A stretch of 7,499 nt of DNA from Persephonella sp. GTDB taxonomy: Bacteria; Aquificota; Aquificia; Aquificales; Hydrogenothermaceae. Positions within the stretch are counted from its first letter, which is position 1. Each line of letters begins with the position of its first letter. Positions 1 through 6,502 of the stretch are shown one piece after another. The position numbers were made by a program, and so were the translations under genes. The notes below the pieces were generated by a model, which was not told the origin of the DNA, did no database searches, and was given only the letters and a program-made list of their open reading frames with translations. Where the stretch lies: positions 1 through 7,499 of the forward strand of contig JALTAS010000215.1 of NCBI GenBank assembly GCA_027058925.1, read 5' to 3'.

Positions 1-1383
1 CTCCTTTATAAGATCGTTCATTCTATACTGGATTTTGAGCATGTAAGAATTTTCAGGGTAGATTTTTATAAACCTTTCAAACATAGTAAATGAGAGACCT
101 CTGGCATCAGGGTGAAGAACCGTAGGTGGAAGCTGTTTGTGATCACCAGCTAAAACAACCTTTTTTCCTTTTATAACAGGTATAAGACAAGAAGGCTCTG
201 TTGACTGTGATGCCTCATCTATAAAAATAACATCAAAAATGTCCTCAAAAAGAAAATCAGAGCCTGCCCCCGAGTTTGTTGCACATATCACCTGTGCTGT
301 TTCAAGAATATCATCAATTATCTGATCTTCTATATCTCTTTTCTGGTTTATAAGCTTCTGTATCTCTTTTTGAAGTCTGATCCATTCAGCCATGCTTTTT
401 AAAGTTTCAGCTTTGTGTCCCCTTATCTTTTTTCCTGATCTTGCGTACCTTAAGATCTGATCGTAGGTAAGACCTCTTCTTCTTTGTGGGATAGGCTTAA
501 GGTAGCTTTCCTGAAGGGATCTTAACTTCTGGATCTTTTTTTCTAAAGACTTTATTTCCTGATATTTTGGGTGTTTTTCAACCTGAGCATCTATTGAAAC
601 ATCAAGAAGTTCTTTTTTCAGTCTTGCAGGGTGCCCTATTCTGACAACATCCACACTTCTTTTTATCAGTCCTTCAACTATGTTGTCAACGGCTGTATTA
701 CTGTCAGCTGCTGCAAGTATTTTGTCCCCCCTTTTTACATGCTGTAGTATAACTTCAAGAAGGGTTGTTGTTTTTCCTGTTCCTGGAGGACCATGGATCA
801 AAAATAGCTTGGGACTGCATACGGCTCTTTTTACAGCTTCTTTCTGAAACTCGTTAAGGTTTTTATTAAAGAATTCTAACTCCTCCTGACAGACTTCAGG
901 TTTTTTATTTCCAAGAATTACATTTTCATCAAAAAGCGAATACCCTTTTTTAAAAAACTCTAATGCCCCAAGCATTCTTTTGAAGGTTATATCATTTACA
1001 AAAAGATCAATTCTCCATTTTTTGCCTTGAGGGAGTTTTTGGGAAAACACAACTGTTATAAAGTTCTTTGCTTTTTCAAAAACAGTACCTTCAATTCCAT
1101 CTTTCAAAGGGTGCTTTCTGCTGACGAGAACAACATCTCCAACATTTATCTGGTGATCAGGCATATCCTCTCTGTAAAACCTGTAAACAAGAAAATCCCC
1201 AACTATAGTTCCTAAAAATGATCCTTTAAGGTTAAGTACAGCTCTTCCTTTTTTCTCTCTTTCTTTACCGGAAAGGCTCATTATCTCATTAAGGTGAAAC
1301 TCCCTCTCTGCATCTCTTTCAAGCTCAACAAGATTTTCCCAGTATATAGAATATTCATACCTGTCTTTAAATTTTAATCTCAA
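1..1383 (-). CDS. IGHMBP2-like superfamily 1 DNA/RNA helicase, 3' part beyond the window
   Basis: This reading frame stays open for 461 codons from 1383 to the left edge, so the C-terminal part is missing; relatives are about 640-740 residues. Residues 1-170 form a beta-rich N-terminal region typical of the TIGR00376/IGHMBP2 group. The helicase core shows a Q-motif-like NEFQKEAV (177-184), Walker A GPPGTGKTT (198-206), motif Ia ADSNTAVDN (226-234), a basic coiled insertion (about 265-355), motif II FIDEAS (387-392), motif III GDHKQLPPT (413-421) and motif IV QYRMND (452-457). Catalytic K204 and D389/E390 are present. Family members are ATP-dependent 5'-3' unwinding enzymes of the Upf1-like class; the cellular role in bacteria is poorly defined. 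The start is TTG, chosen because AAGGAG lies 5 nt upstream and the first in-frame ATG is codon 35. It follows the globin-PsiE gene by 13 nt and is probably cotranscribed with it. Confidence 0.93.
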   Translation of the reverse strand, partial: MRLKFKDRYEYSIYWENLVELERDAEREFHLNEIMSLSGKEREKKGRAVLNLKGSFLGTIVGDFLVYRFYREDMPDHQINVGDVVLVSRKHPLKDGIEGTVFEKAKNFITVVFSQKLPQGKKWRIDLFVNDITFKRMLGALEFFKKGYSLFDENVILGNKKPEVCQEELEFFNKNLNEFQKEAVKRAVCSPKLFLIHGPPGTGKTTTLLEVILQHVKRGDKILAAADSNTAVDNIVEGLIKRSVDVVRIGHPARLKKELLDVSIDAQVEKHPKYQEIKSLEKKIQKLRSLQESYLKPIPQRRRGLTYDQILRYARSGKKIRGHKAETLKSMAEWIRLQKEIQKLINQKRDIEDQIIDDILETAQVICATNSGAGSDFLFEDIFDVIFIDEASQSTEPSCLIPVIKGKKVVLAGDHKQLPPTVLHPDARGLSFTMFERFIKIYPENSYMLKIQYRMNDLIKE

Positions 1384-1388
1384 TTTTT

Positions 1389-1394
1389 CTCCTT
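1389..1394 (-). promoter_or_regulatory. Ribosome binding site of the helicase gene
   Basis: AAGGAG sits 5 nt before a TTG codon at 1383 in the 13-nt gap after the upstream stop. It decides the TTG start, since no in-frame ATG occurs before codon 35. Confidence 0.75.
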
Positions 1395-1396
1395 AT

Positions 1397-2284
1397 TTAT
1401 TTTTTCTTAAGTAACCAGTAAACTATTCCAAGAGATAACACTATAGCTCCATAACTCAAAAGTTCAATAGATTTTTCAGCAGAAAGGGAAACGATAAGGA
1501 TTTTTCTGATTATCGCAGCGAGGGCAACACCTATAAAAGCCCCTATAGCAAAACCACCGCCTTTTAGGTGTTTTATCTCTTCCTGCATTAGCTCAGAAAC
1601 AGCCCACAGAACCAGCAGGGTACCGAGCGTCATAAGAATTCCTTTATCAAAGGGAACAATGCCGAAAACAAGCTGGTATATGTCATAAACAAAAAGTCCT
1701 AAGACAAAAAATGAAACAAGTATTAATGCTCCAACAAGTGTAAAATCAAGCATATCAGAAAATCTTTTTGCGGTTACAAAAAGGGTTTTTTCAAACTTTG
1801 TCATCACCTGATATCTGCTCAGTTCTTCTTCACGGTAAGCAGCTGTAAGAACATCAAGGTTTATATCAAGCAGTTTTCCTATTGATACCACAAGGGCGTT
1901 CCTTTCTTCAGAAAGGCCAAATTCCTGATTTATCTTTTCTATAAAAAATCTTCTTATAAAATTAAATGATGCATTGACATAATGTGTTGGAAGTCCTATC
2001 TCAACATGTTTTTCACCTATTCTATAAAGTTTATGAAAGTAAGCATAATCGTAATTTCCTAAAAAAAGGTTGCTGTACCATTCTCTCAGCTTTTCCTGAT
2101 GTCTTTTTACTATTTCATCATTTTTTAAGTATTTACCTGCCTCCGGAAATCTGAATATAAATTTATAAAACCTTTCTATAAACTCTTCTTTATATCTTTC
2201 CATTACTGTTTTTAATTTCAGAATATTTCTCACATCCTCATCTCTAAATTCAAAATCCCTTTTGATCTGCTCAAAACTCTCCAT
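1397..2284 (-). CDS. Protoglobin-PsiE fusion: heme sensor domain with four-helix membrane domain
   Basis: The 295-residue product has two parts. Residues about 6-156 match the protoglobin/globin-coupled-sensor fold: ERFYKFIFRFPEAG (helix B, with Y40 the probable distal Tyr), a HQEKLREWYSNLF helix, then RIGEKHVEIGLP, where H93 is the expected proximal heme ligand. Residues about 181-295 resemble the phosphate-starvation-inducible PsiE family, with four predicted membrane helices (about 183-209, 215-237, 242-267, 273-292). The signature LWAVSELMQEE lies in the second helix and ALAAIIRKILI in the third. No kinase, GGDEF, methyl-accepting or DNA-binding domain is visible. A membrane-bound oxygen, NO or redox sensor is inferred; PsiE itself has no established biochemical activity. 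An in-frame ATG nine codons upstream (2311) lacks a Shine-Dalgarno sequence, so the ATG at 2284 behind AGGAG is preferred. The helicase gene follows at 13 nt. Confidence 0.88.
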   Translation of the reverse strand: MESFEQIKRDFEFRDEDVRNILKLKTVMERYKEEFIERFYKFIFRFPEAGKYLKNDEIVKRHQEKLREWYSNLFLGNYDYAYFHKLYRIGEKHVEIGLPTHYVNASFNFIRRFFIEKINQEFGLSEERNALVVSIGKLLDINLDVLTAAYREEELSRYQVMTKFEKTLFVTAKRFSDMLDFTLVGALILVSFFVLGLFVYDIYQLVFGIVPFDKGILMTLGTLLVLWAVSELMQEEIKHLKGGGFAIGAFIGVALAAIIRKILIVSLSAEKSIELLSYGAIVLSLGIVYWLLKKK

Positions 2285-2289
2285 TTTCT

Positions 2290-2294
2290 CTCCT
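2290..2294 (-). promoter_or_regulatory. Ribosome binding site of the globin-PsiE gene
   Basis: AGGAG lies 5 nt before the ATG at 2284. The alternative in-frame ATG at 2311 has only AT-rich sequence upstream. This site supports a 295-residue rather than a 304-residue product. Confidence 0.75.
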
Positions 2295-2327
2295 CTTATG
2301 TTTTTTATCATTGTTGATAAACTATTG

Positions 2328-2344
2328 TGACATTAATTTAGTCA
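2328..2344. promoter_or_regulatory. Imperfect palindrome between divergent genes, possible operator
   Basis: The 79-nt gap between the globin-PsiE and zinc-ribbon starts contains TGAC-N9-GTCA, a 17-bp element with five of its eight symmetric pairs matched. On the minus strand it includes TTGACT (2340-2345), which could serve as a -35 box for globin-PsiE, although only poor -10 matches follow (for example TATCAA at a 20-nt spacing). The half-sites recall CRP/FNR-family operators, but the spacing differs from the usual TGTGA-N6-TCACA. No convincing rightward promoter is visible. Confidence 0.25.
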
Positions 2345-2363
2345 AAAAATAAGGGGTTTTTCA

Positions 2364-2564
2364 ATGGAAAAGACAAAATTAGAGAATTTAAAAAAAATAG
2401 AAGGCAAAAACACAGACTGTTTTAAATGTGGTAAGCAAGGAGTTCCTGTTTATGAAGATCCAAATATTGATAACCTTTTTTTCTGTGAAAAATGCTGGCA
2501 GGAGAGAATAAAAACAGAAGAGATAGAAGAATGGGGATTTGAGGAAGAGATCCCCTACGAATAA
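2364..2564 (+). CDS. Small zinc-ribbon protein of unknown function
   Basis: The 66-residue product has two CxxC knuckles, CFKC (C19, C22) and CEKC (C41, C44), separated by 18 residues. That is the layout of a single four-cysteine zinc ribbon. The N-terminus is lysine-rich, and the last 16 residues are strongly acidic (Glu-rich, ending EEEIPYE). There is no signal peptide or membrane helix, so it is probably cytoplasmic. The start is well supported by AAGGGG at 2351-2356, 7 nt before the ATG. It is transcribed away from the globin-PsiE gene and converges on secA, whose stop codon begins at the next base. I do not recognise the family. Binding to nucleic acid or protein is possible but not shown by the sequence. 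Confidence 0.8.
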   Translation: MEKTKLENLKKIEGKNTDCFKCGKQGVPVYEDPNIDNLFFCEKCWQERIKTEEIEEWGFEEEIPYE

Positions 2565-5381
2565 TCATCTTGATTTTTTCTTCTTTTTCCTTCTTTCCAT
2601 TCTGTTTTTGTATTTTATAGCTTTTTTCTTTTTCTTTTTAGATTGTTCTTCCTGTGTTGAGAGTTGTGCCTCTTCAAGGAGCTTCTGGGTTTCTTCCTCT
2701 AACTTTTTCTTCTCCTGTTCAACCTCTTCCTCTGATGTTATGTCTGTCTTAAATAGATACTCAAGAGTGTGCTGTTTCATTCTGAACATCATGTCTTCAA
2801 ACAGGTTGAATGATTCCTTTTTGTACTCAACAAGAGGATCTCTCTGTGCATAACCTCTGAGATAAACGCTCTCTCTAAGCCTGTCAAGAAGGTGAAGATG
2901 CTCTTTCCAGAGATTATCAAGAACCTGAAGGGTAATGTATCTTTCAAACTCTCTCATAAGACCTGAGCCGTAGTATTCCTCTTTTCTGGAATACACTTTT
3001 TCTACTTCAGAGAAAATAAACTCCTCAAGCTCTTTTCTGTCCCATTCTTTGTCTCTCGGTATTTTAACATCAACATTCAGCCATTCTTTGAAAGTTTTCT
3101 CAAGCTCATCAAGATCCCATTTTTCCTGATATTCTTCCGCCGGTGCATATTTGTCTATGAAGTAAAGAGCCACATCATAAAGCCACTGCTGAAGTTCTTC
3201 TTTCAGGTTTACCCCTTCAAGAATATCCCTTCTTAGGGCATAAACGACCTGTCTCTGTTTATTCATAACATCATCAAACTCAAGCAATCTTTTCCTTATC
3301 TGGAAGTTCTGCCCTTCTATTCTTTTCTGGGCATTTTCTATGGCTTTTGTTACCATTGAGCTCTCTATAGGCTCTCCATCAGGTATTTTGAGTCTGTCCA
3401 TTAGGGTTTTCAGTTTATCCCCACCAAACAGTCTGAGCAGATCATCCTCAAGAGAAAGGTAAAACCTTGAAGATCCTGGATCTCCCTGTCTTCCTGCTCT
3501 ACCTCTTAGCTGATTGTCTATCCTTCTTGATTCGTGTCTTTCTGTTCCTATTACAGCAAGTCCACCCAGTTCTATTACCCTTTTTTTCTCCTCAGCTGTT
3601 ATTTTCTGAGCTTCCTTGAGAGCTTCTTTAAACTGTTCTTCTGTTGCTTCTTCAAGGGTTAAACCTTTTCTTCTAAGTATTTCTTTAGCCAGAAATTCAG
3701 GGTTTCCTCCAAGGAGTATGTCTGTTCCCCTGCCTGCCATGTTTGTGGCAATAGTTACAGCTCCTATTCTTCCTGCCTGTGCTATTATCTCAGCCTCTTT
3801 TTCGTGATGTTTAGCGTTAAGAACATGGTGTTTAATGCCTTTTTTCTTGAGTAGTGCTGAAAGCTGTTCTGATGTTTCTATTGATGCTGTTCCAACAAGT
3901 ATAGGTCTTCCAAGTTTGTGGAGTTCTTCTATTTCCTTAAGAGCTGCTTCAAACTTTTCTTTTTTTGTTTTATAAACCAGATCAGGAAAATCCTTTCTTA
4001 TAACCGGCTTGTTTGTTGGTATAACCAGAACATCAAGACCATATATCTCCTTAAACTCTTCAGCTTCTGTTTCTGCTGTTCCTGTCATTCCCGCCAGTTT
4101 ATCGTACATTCTGAAGTAGTTCTGGAATGTTATTGATGCAAGAGTCTGATTTTCTGCCTCTATTTTAACCCCTTCTTTTGCCTCAACAGCCTGATGTAAG
4201 CCGTCTGACCATCTTCTTCCAGGCATAAGACGGCCTGTGAACTCATCAACGATTATTACCTGCCCATCTTTTACAACATAATCAACATCCCTGTGGAACA
4301 GGGTGTTTGCCCTTAGTGATTGGGTTATTGCATGCAGAATGTCTATGTTTTTAGGGTCGTAAAGATTTTCAAGGTTAAAGTATTTTTCTGCCTTTTCTGA
4401 TCCTTTTTCTGTTAGAACAGCTGTTTTGTTTTTTTCGTCAACAATGTAGTCTTCCTCTGGAACAAGGGTTTTCACAAATGCATCAGCCGTGTAGTATATT
4501 GAAACATCTTCTCCTGAGGGACCTGATATTATGAGAGGAGTTCTTGCTTCATCAATAAGAATTGAGTCAACCTCATCAACGATCGCATAATGATGTCCTT
4601 TTACTTGAACCACCTGATCTATGGAGAATACCATGTTATCTCTAAGGTAATCAAAACCAAACTCATTGTTTGTACCGTAAGTAATGTCAGCCTCATAAGC
4701 CTGTCTCCTTTCTGCATCAACAGCATGGGTAAAAAAGTTTTTACGGGCTTCTATGTTGTATTTTTCTGAAGGAAGAAGTTCTCCCTTAAAGCCTTTCGGC
4801 CACACCCTCATATCTTTTTCTATCGCTTCGTTGAACCTGTCCTCATCAACCCACTGAACAATGAATGACTGCTGATTTGTGTTAATAACCCCAACATCAA
4901 GACCAAGGAATTTGTAAATAGATCCCATCCAGACAGCATCTCTTTTTGCAAGGTAATCATTAACCGTTACAAGATGAACCCCTTTCCCTGTTAATGCATT
5001 AAGGTATATGGATATTGATGCAACAAGGGTTTTACCCTCACCTGTTTTCATCTCAGCAACATTTCCTTTATGAAGGGCAACAGCACCTATAAGCTGAACA
5101 TCAAAAGGTCTGAGACCAAGGGTTCTTTTTGCAGCCTCTTTAACCAGTGCAAATGCTTCAGGGAGAATGTCAACTATCTCTCCTCTTGTTATTGCATCGC
5201 TCAGGTCTTTATCTGATCTAACCTTTTCAATAAGCTGAAGGCTTTTTTCTCTTATCTCTTTATTTGAAAGCTGGTCAAACTGCTCTTCAAGCTGATTTAC
5301 CTTCTGGACTATAGGCTGTATCTTTTTTATTTCCCTTTCATTTTTGGTTCCAAATATCTTTTTAAAAACATACCCGATCAT
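2565..5381 (-). CDS. secA: Preprotein translocase ATPase SecA
   Basis: SecA drives post-translational export of unfolded preproteins through SecYEG using ATP. The 938-residue product has Walker A MKTGEGKT (111-118), motif II DEVD (269-272), GMTGTAETE (431-439) at the end of the preprotein-binding region, the second nucleotide-binding domain motif TNMAGRGTDILLGG (546-559), the arginine-finger region GRAGRQGDPGSSRF (627-640), and the scaffold/wing region with YLRGYAQRDPL (840-850). Two features depart from the E. coli pattern. About 50 extra residues lie between GVI (164-166) and RRQAYEADITYG (225-236). The C-terminus is a charged coiled segment (about 884-912) plus a Lys/Arg-rich tail (915-938) with no CxCxSG...CH zinc domain, so SecB binding through that domain is not expected. 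The start ATG follows GGAGG and AAGGG. It is the last gene of a dksA-lspA-secA series, 70 nt after lspA. Confidence 0.98.
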   Translation of the reverse strand: MIGYVFKKIFGTKNEREIKKIQPIVQKVNQLEEQFDQLSNKEIREKSLQLIEKVRSDKDLSDAITRGEIVDILPEAFALVKEAAKRTLGLRPFDVQLIGAVALHKGNVAEMKTGEGKTLVASISIYLNALTGKGVHLVTVNDYLAKRDAVWMGSIYKFLGLDVGVINTNQQSFIVQWVDEDRFNEAIEKDMRVWPKGFKGELLPSEKYNIEARKNFFTHAVDAERRQAYEADITYGTNNEFGFDYLRDNMVFSIDQVVQVKGHHYAIVDEVDSILIDEARTPLIISGPSGEDVSIYYTADAFVKTLVPEEDYIVDEKNKTAVLTEKGSEKAEKYFNLENLYDPKNIDILHAITQSLRANTLFHRDVDYVVKDGQVIIVDEFTGRLMPGRRWSDGLHQAVEAKEGVKIEAENQTLASITFQNYFRMYDKLAGMTGTAETEAEEFKEIYGLDVLVIPTNKPVIRKDFPDLVYKTKKEKFEAALKEIEELHKLGRPILVGTASIETSEQLSALLKKKGIKHHVLNAKHHEKEAEIIAQAGRIGAVTIATNMAGRGTDILLGGNPEFLAKEILRRKGLTLEEATEEQFKEALKEAQKITAEEKKRVIELGGLAVIGTERHESRRIDNQLRGRAGRQGDPGSSRFYLSLEDDLLRLFGGDKLKTLMDRLKIPDGEPIESSMVTKAIENAQKRIEGQNFQIRKRLLEFDDVMNKQRQVVYALRRDILEGVNLKEELQQWLYDVALYFIDKYAPAEEYQEKWDLDELEKTFKEWLNVDVKIPRDKEWDRKELEEFIFSEVEKVYSRKEEYYGSGLMREFERYITLQVLDNLWKEHLHLLDRLRESVYLRGYAQRDPLVEYKKESFNLFEDMMFRMKQHTLEYLFKTDITSEEEVEQEKKKLEEETQKLLEEAQLSTQEEQSKKKKKKAIKYKNRMERRKKKKKSR

Positions 5382-5413
5382 TTTTTCCCTTTTCCTCCAT
5401 TATTAACTGTTTA

Positions 5414-5419
5414 ATTATA
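5414..5419 (-). promoter_or_regulatory. Weak -10 candidate upstream of secA
   Basis: The 70-nt lspA-secA gap contains a perfect TATAAT on the minus strand, which would place a transcription start about 25 nt before the secA ATG. No -35 match exists at 16-18 nt; the nearest TTCACA is 22 nt away. In such AT-rich DNA the match may be chance, and secA may simply be read from the upstream genes. Confidence 0.25.
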
Positions 5420-5451
5420 TCAAGAAAATATATGACAGATTTGTGAAAATA

Positions 5452-5937
5452 TTATGACTTTTTCTTGAAGAAAAGTTCATAAATAATAAAACCTGCAATT
5501 CCTATAGATATTGAAGTATCTGCGATATTAAAAGCCGGCCAGTGGTAGTTTTTGATGTAAAAGTCTAAAAAATCTCTAACAGCACCAATAAAAATTCTGT
5601 CATAAAGATTTCCTACAGCACCACCTGCTATTAAGGCAAGGAATACCATTTCCCAGTATGAAAGGGAAAATCTTTTTTTGTAAGAGTATATTATTGTTAC
5701 GACAGCAGCTATGGAAGAAGCACCTATAAGAACAAGTTTTCTGATAATTTCCGGAGCTTCAGATAAAATGCCAAAAGCAGCACCTTTATTCCAAACAAGA
5801 GTAAGATTAAACAGACCTGGAATAACAGATATCTTTTCAACCTGTGATAAAAATCTGACAGCGATCTCCTTCGTTAGAAGATCAAGAAAAACAATTAAGA
5901 TAAAAACCATTAAAAAGATCTTAAATTTTTTGTTCAT
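5452..5937 (-). CDS. lspA: Lipoprotein signal peptidase (signal peptidase II)
   Basis: LspA is an inner-membrane aspartyl protease that cleaves the signal peptide of diacylglyceryl-modified prolipoproteins. The 161-residue length is typical. Four membrane helices are visible (about 6-24, 66-84, 94-112, 138-157). Family motifs are present in order: D19 with the following LTK, VWNKGAAFG (49-57, N50), GNLYDR (109-114), AVRDFLDFY (119-127), and FNIAD (136-140). D122 and D140 correspond to the catalytic pair by family alignment, and N110 and N136 to conserved active-site residues. The ATG overlaps the dksA-like stop in TAATG, and only a weak, distant purine stretch precedes it, so translation is probably coupled. 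secA follows downstream, giving a small secretion-related cluster. Confidence 0.97.
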   Translation of the reverse strand: MNKKFKIFLMVFILIVFLDLLTKEIAVRFLSQVEKISVIPGLFNLTLVWNKGAAFGILSEAPEIIRKLVLIGASSIAAVVTIIYSYKKRFSLSYWEMVFLALIAGGAVGNLYDRIFIGAVRDFLDFYIKNYHWPAFNIADTSISIGIAGFIIYELFFKKKS

Positions 5938-6362
5938 TATTCAGGTATTTTCCCTGTATCCTCGTCTTCCATTGTTCCGGGAATTATATGATAAAAGCCT
6001 ATATCATCAGATTTGCTTGAAAAGGATTTTTGTATTTCCTCATTCTGACTGCACTCTATACATAGCCTTACCCATGGTATAGCTTCAAGCCTCTTTTCGC
6101 CAATAGGCGCTCCACATTCCTCACATACACCGTATGTACCGTTTTCTATCTTTTTTAGTGCTATATCTATGTAAAAAAGGGTTTCCCTTTCAGCCTGAGA
6201 CAGTTTGTAAAGGGTTTCTCTACTCATTTCAGATGTTACAACATCAGCAGCATCTTCAACTCCGCTTTTTTCATTAAGATCTTTACCGTCATTGTTTGCA
6301 AGGGATTCAAGGATTTCTGTTTTTTTCTTCAGTAGGTTTTCCCTGATTTTTTCAATATCCAT
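5937..6362 (-). CDS. DksA/TraR-type zinc-finger transcription regulator
   Basis: DksA-family proteins insert a coiled coil into the RNA polymerase secondary channel and adjust initiation at stable-RNA and amino-acid promoters, often with ppGpp. The 141-residue product has an N-terminal coiled coil whose tip carries EDAADVV (36-42). D37 and D40 match the two tip aspartates of the DxxDxA motif, but the Ala is Val. A second helix (about 45-73) leads into the zinc finger, CEEC (80-83) and CIEC (101-104), with the family-typical RLEAIPWVRLC before the second pair. About 37 residues follow the last cysteine, far more than in E. coli DksA, ending in an acidic segment. The start is supported by GGAGG at 6370-6374. 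lspA begins on the last base of its stop triplet region (TAATG). A DksA-like rather than strictly orthologous DksA role is the safer call. Confidence 0.92.
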   Translation of the reverse strand: MDIEKIRENLLKKKTEILESLANNDGKDLNEKSGVEDAADVVTSEMSRETLYKLSQAERETLFYIDIALKKIENGTYGVCEECGAPIGEKRLEAIPWVRLCIECSQNEEIQKSFSSKSDDIGFYHIIPGTMEDEDTGKIPE

Positions 6363-6393
6363 GGTTCGTCCTCCCGCTGTTAAATGAGCATAC

Positions 6394-6422
6394 TAAATAT
6401 AACTTTTTTTTACAAATGTCAA
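6394..6422 (-). promoter_or_regulatory. Probable promoter of the dksA-lspA(-secA) unit
   Basis: The minus strand has a perfect TTGACA (6417-6422). The best -10 is TATATT (6396-6401) at a short 15-nt spacing; TATTTA (6394-6399) at 17 nt is a poorer match. Eight A residues lie in the spacer. Either choice predicts a leader of about 24-30 nt before the ATG at 6362, which fits the GGAGG site. Confidence 0.5.
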
Positions 6423-6458
6423 GTCTGTTTTGAAATTTTCGGATAAATTTAAAAATTG

Positions 6459-6487
6459 TTGACAAAAATACAAGGTCTGCATATAAT
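6459..6487 (+). promoter_or_regulatory. Consensus sigma-70 type promoter of the tRNA-Lys/tRNA-Glu pair
   Basis: TTGACA (6459-6464) and TATAAT (6482-6487) are both perfect and separated by exactly 17 nt. The expected start near 6494 leaves only about 8-9 nt of 5' leader before the tRNA-Lys gene. A/T-rich sequence lies just upstream (6431-6457) and could act as an UP-like element. This is the strongest promoter visible in the window. Confidence 0.9.
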
Positions 6488-6502
6488 ATTTGCCTGTTGG
6501 TT

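Noticed and set aside
1027..1215. Rightward 62-codon frame
   Set aside because: It lies wholly inside the helicase gene on the other strand and shows no domain; the helicase motifs make this a shadow frame.
2285..2311. Upstream ATG at 2311 as the start of the globin-PsiE gene
   Set aside because: No Shine-Dalgarno sequence precedes it, and the nine extra codons overlap the AGGAG that serves the ATG at 2284.
2533..2555. GGGGAT / ATCCCC hairpin with an 11-nt loop near the convergent stops, as a terminator
   Set aside because: The stem is only 6 bp and lies inside the zinc-ribbon coding sequence. No T-run follows directly in either direction; the nearest T-run is about 17 nt past the stem on the plus strand.
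2364..2564. The zinc-ribbon protein as a split-off SecA zinc domain
   Set aside because: It is on the opposite strand and has CxxC-18-CxxC rather than the SecA CxCxSG...CH pattern, so adjacency alone does not support this.
2539..2853. Rightward 104-codon frame with runs of Phe and Ser
   Set aside because: It is the complement of the lysine-rich SecA tail. The Phe runs come from A-rich lysine codons on the other strand.
3616..4136. Two rightward frames (3616-3807 and 3918-4136)
   Set aside because: Both are antisense to conserved SecA motifs, have no recognisable domain, and are best explained as chance frames.
5711..6082. Rightward 123-codon frame across lspA and the dksA-like gene
   Set aside because: It is antisense to two well-supported genes and spans their junction, with no recognisable domain.
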